This document shows positions 35,645 through 44,774 of a DNA stretch of 64,000 nt, one piece after another (within the stretch, counting starts at the first letter, position 1; every line of letters starts with the position of its first letter). The position numbers were made by a program, and so were the translations under genes. The stretch covers positions 62,001 through 126,000 of the forward strand of contig NZ_JACJQL010000007.1 of assembly GCF_014696625.1 (NCBI RefSeq), read 5' to 3'. The notes under the pieces were generated by a model. It did not search any database and was not told where the DNA came from. It worked only from the letters and a program-made list of their open reading frames with translations. This DNA comes from Nostoc parmelioides FACHB-3921 (GTDB lineage: Bacteria; Cyanobacteriota; Cyanobacteriia; Cyanobacteriales; Nostocaceae).

Positions 35645-37792
35645 ATGACAGAATTGTGGACTTATTTTTTTAATTCAGTACCATTTATTCCACATGGTCA
35701 TTGCTATTTATGGCAAACGGATTTAGTGTGGCTACACATAATATCTGATGGACTGATTGCACTAGCTTATTATTCTATTCCGGCTACTCTTTTTTACTTT
35801 GTGCGTAAACGACAAGATTTACCTTTTTATTGGATGTTTTTGTTGTTTAGTGGATTTATAGTAGCTTGTGGTACAACCCACATCATGGAAATTTGGACAC
35901 TTTGGTATCCCACTTATTGGGTTTCAGGTTTTTTAAAAGCTATCACAGCAATAATATCCTTATTTACGGCATTAGCACTAATGCCTTTAGTCCCCAAAGC
36001 CCTTCTACTACCTAGTCCTGCTCAACTAGAAAGAGCAAATAAAGACCTACAAAATGAGATTGGTGAACGATTAAAAGTAGAAGCAGAACTGAGAAAATAT
36101 CAAAATCATTTGGAAGAATTAGTTACTATACGCACCAATGAAATCACTAATGCCAATGAAAAATTACAACAAGAAATTAACGAACGTCAGCGCATCTTAG
36201 AAATTCTCAAAGAAAGTGAGGAACGTTACCGTTATTTAGCTGAAGCAATTCCCCAACTTGTATGGACAGCTGACGCGAATGGTGAATGCGATTATTTTAA
36301 TCAAAATTGGTGTGATTATACTGGACTAACCTTAGAGGAATCTTTGGGTTCCGGATGGTTGACAGCATTGCATTTAGAAGATTTAGAACGTAGTTATGAA
36401 ACATGGTCAAACGCTGTAGAAACTGGTACATTATACGAAAATGAATATCGCTTGAAACGTGCTGTTGATGGTTCCTATCGCTGGCTATTAGGGCGAGGTT
36501 TCCCACTTAAAGACTACCAAGGACGGGTGGTTAGGTGGTTTGGAACTTGTACAGATATTCATGAGCAAAAACAAATTTTGGAAGAACGAGCGCGTCTATT
36601 GGAACTGGAGCAAACAGCCAGAGCCGAAGCAGAAACAGCCAATAGAATTAAAGATGAATTTTTAGCCGTCCTGTCCCATGAGTTACGTACCCCCCTGAAT
36701 GCAATTCTCGGCTGGTCTAAATTGTTACAAGAGCGTAAACTCGACAGAGCTAGGACAACCCAAGCTCTAGCCACTATTGAACGTAATGCCACATTACAAG
36801 TACAACTCATTGAAGATTTGTTGGACATCTCCAGAATATTGCAAGGCAAACTAGTAATTAATATTACAAAAGTCAATCTGGTAACTGTTACATTAACGGC
36901 ATTAGAAACCATGCGTCTAGCGGCAGAAAGTAAGTCAATTCAGGTATCAACTAACTTTCCACCTCAGATGGGGCAAGTGATGGGTGATTCTGCTCGCTTG
37001 CAACAAGTAGTATGGAATCTCCTTTCTAATGCTGTTAAATTCACTCCCAACGGCGGCAAGATAGAAGTTAGTTTAGAAAAGGTGGAAGGCTATGCTCAAA
37101 TAGTAGTCAGCGATACAGGTAAGGGAATCAAACCAGAGTTTTTACCTTATGTGTTTGATTACTTCCGTCAAGCAGATAGCAGTTCTACCAGAAGATTTGG
37201 TGGGTTAGGGTTAGGGCTGGCAATTGTCCGTAAAATTGTAGAAATCCACGGCGGTACGGTAACAGCACAAAGTCTTGGTGAAGAACAGGGAGCTAGTTTT
37301 ACTGTGCGATTACCAATGCTTCCAGAAGAAGATGGGAATGTGACATACGAACAATATCGTTCGGCATCATTAATAACTAATTCTTTAGCTCTTGAGAGTA
37401 TCAAGGTGTTAGTCGTTGATGATGATGCTGATTCACGGGATTTTCTGGCTTTCATTTTAGAACAAGAGGGAGCCAAAATCAGTTTAGCGGCTTCAGCGTT
37501 AGAAGTATTACAACTATTGCCAGAAATTAAACCAGATGTTTTGGTGAGCGATATTAGTATGCCAGATATGGACGGCTATACATTGATTAAGCAAGTGAGG
37601 ACTTGGAAAGCAGAACAGGGGGGAGCGATTCCCGCGATCGCCTTAACAGCTTTTGCTCGACAATATGATCGAGAACAAGCCCTCCAAGCTGGATTTCAGC
37701 TACACCTACCCAAACCCCTCAACGCCGAAGAATTAATCGCCGCCATTGTTGAATTAGTTAATGGTCAATGGTCAATAGTCAGTAGTCAGTAG
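35645..37792 (+). CDS. Hybrid histidine kinase with ethylene-receptor-type N-terminal domain
   Basis: 715 residues. Three membrane helices in residues 1-115 carry the copper/ethylene-binding set of plant ETR1: D35, Y42, I45-P46, C75 and H79 (CGTTH), matching ETR1 D25, Y32, I35-P36, C65 and H69 in order and spacing. A coiled coil (about 125-185), a PAS domain with PAC (about 187-305), HisKA with H345 in LSHELRTPLNAIL, HATPase (NAVKFTPNGG, DTGKGI, GLGLGLAIV), and a receiver with phospho-acceptor D636 (VSDISMPD) follow. All key residues are intact. Likely a membrane sensor of ethylene or another Cu-bound ligand, with phosphotransfer to an unlinked partner. The last ten codons come from a repeat. 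Confidence 0.92.
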   Translation: MTELWTYFFNSVPFIPHGHCYLWQTDLVWLHIISDGLIALAYYSIPATLFYFVRKRQDLPFYWMFLLFSGFIVACGTTHIMEIWTLWYPTYWVSGFLKAITAIISLFTALALMPLVPKALLLPSPAQLERANKDLQNEIGERLKVEAELRKYQNHLEELVTIRTNEITNANEKLQQEINERQRILEILKESEERYRYLAEAIPQLVWTADANGECDYFNQNWCDYTGLTLEESLGSGWLTALHLEDLERSYETWSNAVETGTLYENEYRLKRAVDGSYRWLLGRGFPLKDYQGRVVRWFGTCTDIHEQKQILEERARLLELEQTARAEAETANRIKDEFLAVLSHELRTPLNAILGWSKLLQERKLDRARTTQALATIERNATLQVQLIEDLLDISRILQGKLVINITKVNLVTVTLTALETMRLAAESKSIQVSTNFPPQMGQVMGDSARLQQVVWNLLSNAVKFTPNGGKIEVSLEKVEGYAQIVVSDTGKGIKPEFLPYVFDYFRQADSSSTRRFGGLGLGLAIVRKIVEIHGGTVTAQSLGEEQGASFTVRLPMLPEEDGNVTYEQYRSASLITNSLALESIKVLVVDDDADSRDFLAFILEQEGAKISLAASALEVLQLLPEIKPDVLVSDISMPDMDGYTLIKQVRTWKAEQGGAIPAIALTAFARQYDREQALQAGFQLHLPKPLNAEELIAAIVELVNGQWSIVSSQ

Positions 37793-37805
37793 TCAATGGT
37801 CAATA
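37766..37805. repeat. Heptamer array covering the 3' end of the hybrid kinase gene
   Basis: Units GGTCAAT, GGTCAAT, AGTCAGT, AGTCAGT, AGTCAAT, GGTCAAT in tandem (period 7). The first half is translated as the kinase C-terminus NGQWSIVSSQ and supplies its TAG; the rest runs up to the convergent mlaD-like stop. Confidence 0.85.
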
Positions 37806-37806
37806 A

Positions 37807-39219
37807 TCAGTTTTCATTAGTTTTTTTCTCTTTTCCCTGCTTCTCTTCACTGTTCCCTTGTTCTGCATAGTCCCGTAGCTGCTGCAACAATTTTTCCTGA
37901 GATGATACTTGAGGCTGATTGTTCGCAATTGTCACAGCATTAGGTAATGGGTGAGTAGCAAGAGAGGGAATGGCAATATCAGGTTTGTCGGCGGCGGCTT
38001 TCATCGATTCTAGGACAGTGGCTAACTTTGCTTGCTGTTCTATTTGGTCTGTAGAAGACACCAAACCACTCAAGCCGTTCACTAATTGCCTGAGATTTTG
38101 CCGAAACTTCGGATCACCAGTCAATTCATCCAAATCAGACGTAATTTTTTGGGTATTTTCAAAAGTTAATCTCGCTGAATCTAAAGTCTGTTGTAGCAAC
38201 ACTGCGTTTTTCGGATCATTTAAAGTTTCAGTTGCATTTCGCAAATTAGCCGAAGCTTGAGCAGCGTTTGCAGATAGAGTTTCTAAGTTTTTGATTAACT
38301 CTCCTTGAGTTAAGCGATTCAGGCTTGGTGATAAATTTGTCACAGTCAAGCGTAGTTGATTGCTAGTTTCTGTAATATTATTCAAAGTGCTGACCAAGCC
38401 GGAGCGATTGGTATTTAACAAACTATTCAAATCACTCAACAAACGACTCGCTTGAGTTGCTGTTGTGCCAAATTTATCTGCTGTGACACCGAATTGATTG
38501 ACGGTTTTAGTGGTAGAAGCAGTCAGTTCATTAGTGGCTCGTTGTACAGTATTAGCAGTAGAAGCAAAAGTACCTAGTTGTCCTTGAAAGCTTTTTGTTA
38601 AACCGCGAAAATCTTGAGTGAGTGCAGCTACATTGGTGGCGGCTTGGGCTGAGGTTTCCAAGAGTCTATTCACCCTTTGATAAAATTCGGGGTTGGTGTA
38701 TGTATTCGCAAAGTCAGTACTGCTACGAATCAGCGCATCAACACTTATACCTATTTGCCCCTTTAACCGAGAATTATGACAAACGATGAGGCTACTATCA
38801 CAATTCTTATCCAGAGGTTTAGGAGGAGTTTGCCCAGTGGGTAGTGATGATTTGGGTGTGATATCGATAATACTTTCACTAATCAATCCAGTCTGATTAG
38901 CTTCAATCACCACATCGCGGGGAATAATCAGGTCAGATTGAGCAATTTCAATTTCCACTTCTACAGCATTTGGCCCTGGTTGAATTTGAGAAATCCTGCC
39001 CACCTTCACGCCGCGATAGCGAACTGTTGCGCCTCTTTGCATCCCGCCTGCATTGGCAAATTCCACTAGGACTTTGTAAGAACTACCACCAGCCGTATAC
39101 CTATTTAACCACAACAGAATAACTCCAAACGCCCCTAGCCCTAGCAGAAATAATAACCCTACTGAACCTTCCCTCAATGTGCGTTGCGATGTAAAACGAT
39201 TGGTGATTAAGTCTCGCAT
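37807..39219 (-). CDS. MlaD/MCE family lipid-transport protein
   Basis: 470 residues. One N-terminal membrane helix (GSVGLLFLLGLGAFGVILLWL) anchors it to the inner membrane. The MCE domain, about residues 45-125, has YKVLVEFANAGGMQRGATVRYRGVKVGRISQIQPG. The long C-terminal part is Ser/Thr/Gln-rich coiled helix, as in periplasm-spanning MCE proteins (TGD2-like in plants). It carries phospholipid between membranes in an ABC complex; the ATPase is the next gene upstream, 45 bp away. MlaE permease is not in this window. Confidence 0.88.
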   Translation of the reverse strand: MRDLITNRFTSQRTLREGSVGLLFLLGLGAFGVILLWLNRYTAGGSSYKVLVEFANAGGMQRGATVRYRGVKVGRISQIQPGPNAVEVEIEIAQSDLIIPRDVVIEANQTGLISESIIDITPKSSLPTGQTPPKPLDKNCDSSLIVCHNSRLKGQIGISVDALIRSSTDFANTYTNPEFYQRVNRLLETSAQAATNVAALTQDFRGLTKSFQGQLGTFASTANTVQRATNELTASTTKTVNQFGVTADKFGTTATQASRLLSDLNSLLNTNRSGLVSTLNNITETSNQLRLTVTNLSPSLNRLTQGELIKNLETLSANAAQASANLRNATETLNDPKNAVLLQQTLDSARLTFENTQKITSDLDELTGDPKFRQNLRQLVNGLSGLVSSTDQIEQQAKLATVLESMKAAADKPDIAIPSLATHPLPNAVTIANNQPQVSSQEKLLQQLRDYAEQGNSEEKQGKEKKTNEN

Positions 39220-39264
39220 ATTTTACCTCTACCCAAAAACTAGGCCTAAGCTACTCAGTACTCA

Positions 39265-40047
39265 CTAACCAACTACCTGAATTGGCCCTTGTACACTCCC
39301 ACTGACAAACTGATTGATTAATGGATGGTCGGTACTGTCTATATCACTAACTGTGCCTTCCCACTGCACTTGACCCTGATAAAGAAACACCAGTCTATCA
39401 GATGTACGTCGAATCGTACTATCTTGGTGAGTGACGATCGCATAAGTACCACAAACTCCTTGTGTACATTGCAAGTCACGGATTAAATCTTCGATGACAG
39501 TGGAAGCAATGGGGTCTAGTCCAGCTGTGGGTTCGTCATAAAGTAAAACCTCTGGCCCTTCTGCCGGATTATCAGGGTTAGACATAATCGCACGGGCAAA
39601 ACTTACCCGTTTTCGCATCCCCCCAGAAAGTTCTGATGGGTACAGATGACCGATTCCCCGCAAACCAACCATTTCTAGTTTTTCTGCGACTAATTCTCGA
39701 ATGCGCGATCGCTCTAACCGAGAATGTTGATAAAGTAAAAATCCCACATTCTCTTCTACAGTCAAAGAATCAAATAATGCTGCTTGCTGAAATACCATAC
39801 CAATACCCACTGGGTCTTGACCATCCTCAATCAACCCTTCCCTTTTGACTCCTTGCACATAAATTTCCCCAGCATCAGGAGTAATTAAGCCTGCTATTAT
39901 CCGTAAGATTGTGGATTTACCAGTTCCGGAAGGGCCGATAATCCCTAAAGCTTCACCTCGATAAATTGTCAAATCTACATTATCTAAAACCTGATTGTTA
40001 CCAAAAGACTTAGAAACGCCTTTCAGTTGAATTAGTGGTTGTTTCAT
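39265..40047 (-). CDS. MlaF-type ABC ATPase
   Basis: 260 residues. Walker A IIGPSGTGKSTILRIIAGL, Q-loop GMVFQQAALFDSLTVEENVGF, signature LSGGMRKRVSFARAI (the GGMRKR form typical of MlaF/Ttg2A), Walker B LLYDEPTAGLDPIAS and H-loop IVTHQDSTIRRTSDR. First gene of the pair with the MlaD-like gene. It energises retrograde or anterograde phospholipid transport. Confidence 0.9.
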   Translation of the reverse strand: MKQPLIQLKGVSKSFGNNQVLDNVDLTIYRGEALGIIGPSGTGKSTILRIIAGLITPDAGEIYVQGVKREGLIEDGQDPVGIGMVFQQAALFDSLTVEENVGFLLYQHSRLERSRIRELVAEKLEMVGLRGIGHLYPSELSGGMRKRVSFARAIMSNPDNPAEGPEVLLYDEPTAGLDPIASTVIEDLIRDLQCTQGVCGTYAIVTHQDSTIRRTSDRLVFLYQGQVQWEGTVSDIDSTDHPLINQFVSGSVQGPIQVVG

Positions 40048-40105
40048 TGGTCATTAGTCAATAGTCATTGGTCAATAGTCAATAGTCATTAGTTAATAGT
40101 CATTA
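40048..40105. repeat. Heptamer array (GTCATTA / GTCAATA units)
   Basis: Eight tandem GTCATTG/GTCAATA/GTCATTA-type units starting right after the MlaF-type start codon and ending 6 bp before the next gene's ATG, so it fills the whole divergent promoter gap of 64 bp. Confidence 0.85.
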
Positions 40106-40111
40106 CTCTCT

Positions 40112-41653
40112 ATGAACTTTCCACTCCCTACTTCCAATTTCCCCATTGATATCATCGTTATTGGTAGCGGTATTGGTGGTTTATGTGCGGCTGGGTTGTT
40201 AGCACGTTATGGTAAGCGAGTGATTGTGTGCGAAAGTCATACAATTCCCGGTGGTGCAGCCCACAGCTTTAAACGGCGAGGATTTGAGTTTGATTCTGGC
40301 CCCTCCTTTTATTGTGGTTTGACGGATGTCCAGAGTTTGAATCCTATCAAACAGGTTCTTGATGCTTTAGGTGAATCTCTCCCAGTTGTACCGTATGATC
40401 CTCTAGGAAAATACCATTTTCCTGAGGGAACTGTTGCGGTCTATAGCAACACTGAAAAATACCTTCATGAAGTAGAAAAAATCACGCCCCAAGGTGCAAA
40501 CGAACTACAGCAATTCACAAAACGCTTATTAGGTTTATACGATGCCATGAAAGGCATTCCCACCTTAGCATTGCGTTCAGACTGGCAGGTAATTTTGATT
40601 TTACTGCAACATTACCTAATGTCTTTGGGGCAAATGTTACCTTGCTTACCCTTGGTTCAGTCTTCTGTAGGGGATGTGATGGATAGGACTGTTAACGACT
40701 CTTGGGTAAGACGACTGATTGATTTAGAATGTTTTCTCCTCTCTGGTTTAAAGGCACACGGCACAATTGCCCCTGAGGTGGCTTTTATGTTAGGTGAACG
40801 TTCCCGTGTGGGAGTTGAGTATCCTGTGGGGGGTAGTGCCACAATTGTCAATGCCTTGGTGCGGGGGTTGGAACGTTGGGGCGGTCAGTTACGCTTGGGA
40901 TGTCACGTTGAGCAGATTTTGCTGGAAGCTGGCAAAGTTGTAGGTGTGAAGTTACGAAATGGTGAAATTATCAACGCGCCTATTGTGATTTCTAATGCAA
41001 CAATTTGGGACACCTACAATCACTTGTTACGTCCTGAAGATTTACCCATTGCCTATCGTCAAGAAGCATTACAAACACCGGCTGTAGAAAGTTTTATGCA
41101 CCTGCATCTAGGTATCAGGGCAAATGGATTAGAAAATTTAACAGGACATCACGTAGTAGTCCATGATTCTGGTGAAGATATTACTACCCAAGGCAATACT
41201 TGTATGATATCGATTCCCAGTGTGTGGGATGCAGCCCTTGCCCCAGAGGGACATCATGTAGTTCATGCCTATACCCTGGAATCCTACGCTGGATGGGAAC
41301 GGAATGATGGGTATGCAGTGAAGAAAAAACAGAAAGCCGAGTCTTTATACCGTGCTTTAGAACGCATCATTCCCGATATTAGAGAGCGTGTAGTCTTGGA
41401 ACTTATCGGTACACCCTTGACTCATGCTCATTATCTCCGCCGCCATCAAGGAACCTACGGCCCTGCCATTGCGGCTGGTCAAGGGATGTTTCCGAGTACA
41501 CATACACCCATTCAGGGTTTGTATCGCGTTGGTGATAGCACTACCCCAGGTATTGGTGTACCGGCGGTAGCAGCTTCTGGTATTTTATGTGCAAATACCT
41601 TGGTAGAGCGATCGCAAACAACAGATTTATTAAATATTCTCCAGAAGCAATGA
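40112..41653 (+). CDS. FAD-dependent carotenoid isomerase/desaturase-like oxidoreductase
   Basis: 513 residues. Rossmann FAD-binding DIIVIGSGIGGLCAAGLLARYGKRVIVCESHTIPGGAAHSF, then the family's FDSGPSFYCGL, and the C-terminal flavin motif PIQGLYRVGDSTTPGIGVPAVAASGILCANTLVE. It belongs to the phytoene desaturase/CrtH/retinol saturase superfamily; sequence does not look like CrtO. The specific reaction is not determinable: prolycopene isomerase, another carotenoid step or an unrelated lipid substrate are open. The translated product begins at the edge of a heptamer array. Confidence 0.8.
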   Translation: MNFPLPTSNFPIDIIVIGSGIGGLCAAGLLARYGKRVIVCESHTIPGGAAHSFKRRGFEFDSGPSFYCGLTDVQSLNPIKQVLDALGESLPVVPYDPLGKYHFPEGTVAVYSNTEKYLHEVEKITPQGANELQQFTKRLLGLYDAMKGIPTLALRSDWQVILILLQHYLMSLGQMLPCLPLVQSSVGDVMDRTVNDSWVRRLIDLECFLLSGLKAHGTIAPEVAFMLGERSRVGVEYPVGGSATIVNALVRGLERWGGQLRLGCHVEQILLEAGKVVGVKLRNGEIINAPIVISNATIWDTYNHLLRPEDLPIAYRQEALQTPAVESFMHLHLGIRANGLENLTGHHVVVHDSGEDITTQGNTCMISIPSVWDAALAPEGHHVVHAYTLESYAGWERNDGYAVKKKQKAESLYRALERIIPDIRERVVLELIGTPLTHAHYLRRHQGTYGPAIAAGQGMFPSTHTPIQGLYRVGDSTTPGIGVPAVAASGILCANTLVERSQTTDLLNILQKQ

Positions 41654-41683
41654 GAGAGAATAAAAAGACAAACTTTTAACTCC

Positions 41684-42427
41684 CTACTTGCCCACAAACA
41701 ACTCATCCCAATCAGTAATTGCTTCTTGTTGGGCGATTAATAGTTGCTTAATTCCTGTTTCGGCGCAATCTAGTAGCTGATTCAACTGGGTACGGCTAAA
41801 ACTACCTTCTTCGGCTGTTCCTTGAACTTCAATAATTCCTAAGTTTTTATTCATCACAACGTTGAAATCTACCGTTGCAGCTACATCTTCTATATAGTTC
41901 AAATCTAAATATGCTTCTTGTTCTAATAAACCCACAGAAACGGCGGCTACTTGTCCGCATAAAGGCGATCGCTCTAATACCCCTCGCTGCAATAATTGAG
42001 AAATAGCCTCAGCTAAGGCGACAAATCCGCCTGTAATTGCTGCCGTTCTCGTACCTGCATCGGCTTGCAACACATCTGCATCTACGGTTAAAGTCCTCTC
42101 TCCCAAAGCCTCAAAATCTAACGCTGCGCGTAAACTACGCCCAATCAAACGTTGAATTTCTTGCGTCCGTCCAGATAACTTTAATAATTCTCTCTCATGT
42201 CGTTGCTGTGTAGCTGATGGTAGCATCCGATACTCAGCCGTTAACCAACCTTTGCCGCTACCTGCAAGAAACTTGGGTACACTTTCCGCAACGCTAACAG
42301 TACACAGCACCTTGGTTTCACCACATATTGTCAGAACCGAACCAGGGGCAAAACGAGTAAATTTAGTATGAAAATCTATAGGACGGAGTTCATAGGGTTT
42401 TCTACCATCGGGACGTTGCCAAACCAT
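41684..42427 (-). CDS. rph: Ribonuclease PH
   Basis: Phosphorolytic 3'-5' exonuclease trimming tRNA precursors. The 247 residues are full length. [98 protein letters not shown] and [19 protein letters not shown] are the family blocks. Complete, ATG at 42427. Confidence 0.96.
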   Translation of the reverse strand: MVWQRPDGRKPYELRPIDFHTKFTRFAPGSVLTICGETKVLCTVSVAESVPKFLAGSGKGWLTAEYRMLPSATQQRHERELLKLSGRTQEIQRLIGRSLRAALDFEALGERTLTVDADVLQADAGTRTAAITGGFVALAEAISQLLQRGVLERSPLCGQVAAVSVGLLEQEAYLDLNYIEDVAATVDFNVVMNKNLGIIEVQGTAEEGSFSRTQLNQLLDCAETGIKQLLIAQQEAITDWDELFVGK

Positions 42428-42567
42428 GAGAGTTGCCTCTAACTTTTAATTGTAGAATACCCCTTTAAAGTTACCTTCGTGGTGCAAAATATTAAGTAGT
42501 GTGTGAAGTCAGTATCTCTTGACTACAGTCGGATAAATTCCAGAAAGTTTTAAGATAACCAAAAACT

Positions 42568-43122
42568 CTAAGTTACTAAAAGTAGTTTGAGGATATTTTG
42601 CAACACTAATTCGGGGGCTTGATCACCGTTAATTGTCAACAGGCGGCGGCGACGGTCGTAATACTCTAAAATGGGAACTGTGCGATCGTAAAAAATCTCT
42701 ACTCGACGCTGCACAATTTCAGGTTGGTCATCTGGTAGAGAACGCCCCAAAGAACGACTCACCATTACTGCTTCTGGTACTTGTAAATAAATTGCCCAAT
42801 CCAATTTCTGTCCCAACTCATCCAGCAAAAAGTCCAACTCTTCAGCTTGGAAGGCGGTACGCGGATAACCTTCCAAAACCCAGCCATCACGCACATCAGG
42901 CTTTTTCAGACGTAATCGGATTAATTCAATGATCATTTCGTCAGGAACTAGTTCCCCTTTCACCATGTAAGGTTGAGCATGACGACCTAACTCACTCAGG
43001 TGGGAAATGGCTTCCCGTAAAATCTCGCCCGTAGAAATCTGCGTAATTTCTAAATGACTGCAAAGCCTTTGTGCTTGAGTGCTTTTTCCCGACCCTGAAC
43101 CTCCCAGAATCACTAATCTCAC
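42568..43122 (-). CDS. Adenylate kinase-like nucleoside monophosphate kinase, short form
   Basis: 184 residues. Walker A VILGGSGSGKSTQAQRL, the NMP-binding region ISTGEILREAISHLSELGRHAQPYMVKGELVPDEMIIELI, and a WVLEGYPRTAFQAEELD where classical adenylate kinases have DGFPR. The LID is the short type (SLGRSLPDDQPEIVQRRVEIFYDRTVPIL). Function is likely AMP or another NMP phosphorylation; a main adk elsewhere is expected, so this may be a paralogue. Confidence 0.8.
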   Translation of the reverse strand: MRLVILGGSGSGKSTQAQRLCSHLEITQISTGEILREAISHLSELGRHAQPYMVKGELVPDEMIIELIRLRLKKPDVRDGWVLEGYPRTAFQAEELDFLLDELGQKLDWAIYLQVPEAVMVSRSLGRSLPDDQPEIVQRRVEIFYDRTVPILEYYDRRRRLLTINGDQAPELVLQNILKLLLVT

Positions 43123-43435
43123 AACTATTCACTCCTCAACCAGTAATATTTAAAACATAATAAATTTGTTTTGCCCAACCCTGTCGTAAATCTAACATTT
43201 AGCCCAAGAGTATAAATTGGGGACGATGAGGGAAATACTATATTATTCGCCTATCAATCTCCACTCCCCATACTCAATTAACTCTTGACTTCAGACAAAC
43301 CTAGTGTTTGACTTATAAAGCAGATTGCCAGACATATAACGCTGAATCAAAATCAGATTGATTATACAGGTAGATTTTCTCCAAGAATCCCTGCAAAACC
43401 TATTTTATTGATTGTAATTTTTTGAAATTTACCCT
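43123..43435. other. Intergenic region, divergent promoters
   Basis: 313 bp between the divergent kinase and CobO-like genes, AT-rich. A possible TTGACT at 43276 and TTGACTTATAAAG at 43309 are promoter-like, but no regulated site is clear. No gene seen. Confidence 0.35.
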
Positions 43436-43972
43436 ATGGTTGCCCAGTTAGAAACGCCCAGTGCAAATTCGCCCCTCACCTTACCCTACCCAATTAAAGG
43501 ACTAGTACAAGTTTTCACTAGCTCACACCGTAACTTTTTTACCAGTGTTATGGGACAAGCCCTTAGAATTGCTGGGCAAGGTACACCAGTGTTAATTGTG
43601 CAGTTTCTCAAAGGTGGGATCAAGCAAGGACAAGAACGACCAATTCAATTGGGTCAAAATTTGGATTGGATTCGCTGTGATTTACCACGCTGCATCGACA
43701 CCCCACATTTAGATGAATCAGAGAATCAAGCTTTACAAAAGTTGTGGCTACACACACAGCAGGTCATCGATGAGGACAAGTATTCTCTGGTTGTTCTCGA
43801 TGAGTTAAGTTTGGCGATTCACTTTGGACTAATTCCTGAAAGCGATGTTTTAGCCTTTTTAGCCAAACGCCCTCCCCATGTTGATATTATTTTCACTGGT
43901 ACAGAAATGCCCCAGTCTATTTTAGATGTGGCGGATCAAATTACAGAGATTAGGCGTAGTCATTGCCCCTAA
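43436..43972 (+). CDS. CobO/BtuR-like protein lacking the Walker A loop
   Basis: 178 residues. The fold of cob(I)alamin adenosyltransferase is clear: GLVQVFTSS, MGQALRIAGQGTPVLIVQFLKGG, HTQQVIDEDKYSLVVLDELSLAIHFGLI (Walker B-like VVLDE), and PPHVDIIFTGTEMPQSILDVADQITEIR. The phosphate-binding loop that in CobO/BtuR reads GxGKGKTT is TSSHRNFFTS (residues 28-37), with no Lys-Ser/Thr. ATP binding in the usual way is therefore unlikely. Possibly a cyanobacterial paralogue with another role. dcd follows 42 bp downstream. Confidence 0.8.
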   Translation: MVAQLETPSANSPLTLPYPIKGLVQVFTSSHRNFFTSVMGQALRIAGQGTPVLIVQFLKGGIKQGQERPIQLGQNLDWIRCDLPRCIDTPHLDESENQALQKLWLHTQQVIDEDKYSLVVLDELSLAIHFGLIPESDVLAFLAKRPPHVDIIFTGTEMPQSILDVADQITEIRRSHCP

Positions 43973-44014
43973 ACAAGATATCCTAGTAATTCGGTTGCAA
44001 TTACCTGTGAACTT

Positions 44015-44614
44015 GTGATTAAGAACGACATCTGGATTACTGAAATGGCTCAAAAAGGGATGATTGCTCCTTTTGAGCCGAGTTTAATCCGCAAAATCCC
44101 AAAAGATACCCTTGTAGCTGCTCAACCCGTCATTAGCTACGGCTTGTCTTCTTATGGCTACGATATTCGCCTCTCATCGGCTGAGTTCCGCATTTTTCGC
44201 CACATCCCTGGAACTGTAGTTGATCCCAAAAACTTTAATCCCCAAAATTTGGAACCAACACCACTGCATACAGATAACGATGGCAGTTACTTTATCTTGC
44301 CAGCTCATAGTTATGGTTTAGGGGTGGCGCTGGAAAAATTGGAGGTGCCAAATAATATTACAGTCATTTGCATAGGTAAATCAACTTATGCTCGTTGTGG
44401 TATAATAGCAAACCTAACACCTGCGGAAGCTGCTTGGCGGGGTCATTTAACGCTGGAGTTTTCTAATTCTTCTAGTGCTGACTGTCGTATCTACGCGAAT
44501 GAAGGCGTTGTACAACTACTATTTTTGGAGGGTGAACCTTGTGCTATTAGTTACGAAGCGCGTCAGGGTAAATATCAGGATCAGTTAGAAAAAGTGACTT
44601 TGGCTAAAGTTTAG
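44015..44614 (+). CDS. dcd: dCTP deaminase
   Basis: Deaminates dCTP to dUTP for thymidylate synthesis. 199 residues from a GTG start at 44015; MIKNDIWITEMAQKGMIAPF is conserved in long-type enzymes, so an internal ATG at 44045 is rejected. VISYGLSSYGYDIRLSS, GKSTYARCGIIANLTPAEAAWRGHLTLEFSNSS with the catalytic Glu in PAE, and the C-terminal VVQLLFLEGEPCAISYEARQGKYQDQ are all present. Same strand as the CobO-like gene. Confidence 0.92.
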   Translation: MIKNDIWITEMAQKGMIAPFEPSLIRKIPKDTLVAAQPVISYGLSSYGYDIRLSSAEFRIFRHIPGTVVDPKNFNPQNLEPTPLHTDNDGSYFILPAHSYGLGVALEKLEVPNNITVICIGKSTYARCGIIANLTPAEAAWRGHLTLEFSNSSSADCRIYANEGVVQLLFLEGEPCAISYEARQGKYQDQLEKVTLAKV

Positions 44615-44774
44615 TTTTTGATCCTGGGAATATTTTTTGACGATCGCTCTTCATCCCATCCCAATATTATAGAGATGATAGAGCGATCGCTTCCTACAAT
44701 TCATTCTGAGTGAATCAAGTGGGATTCCAGTAATATAGATAGAACAATAATTAATCAGTTTTTATTAAAAGCTT

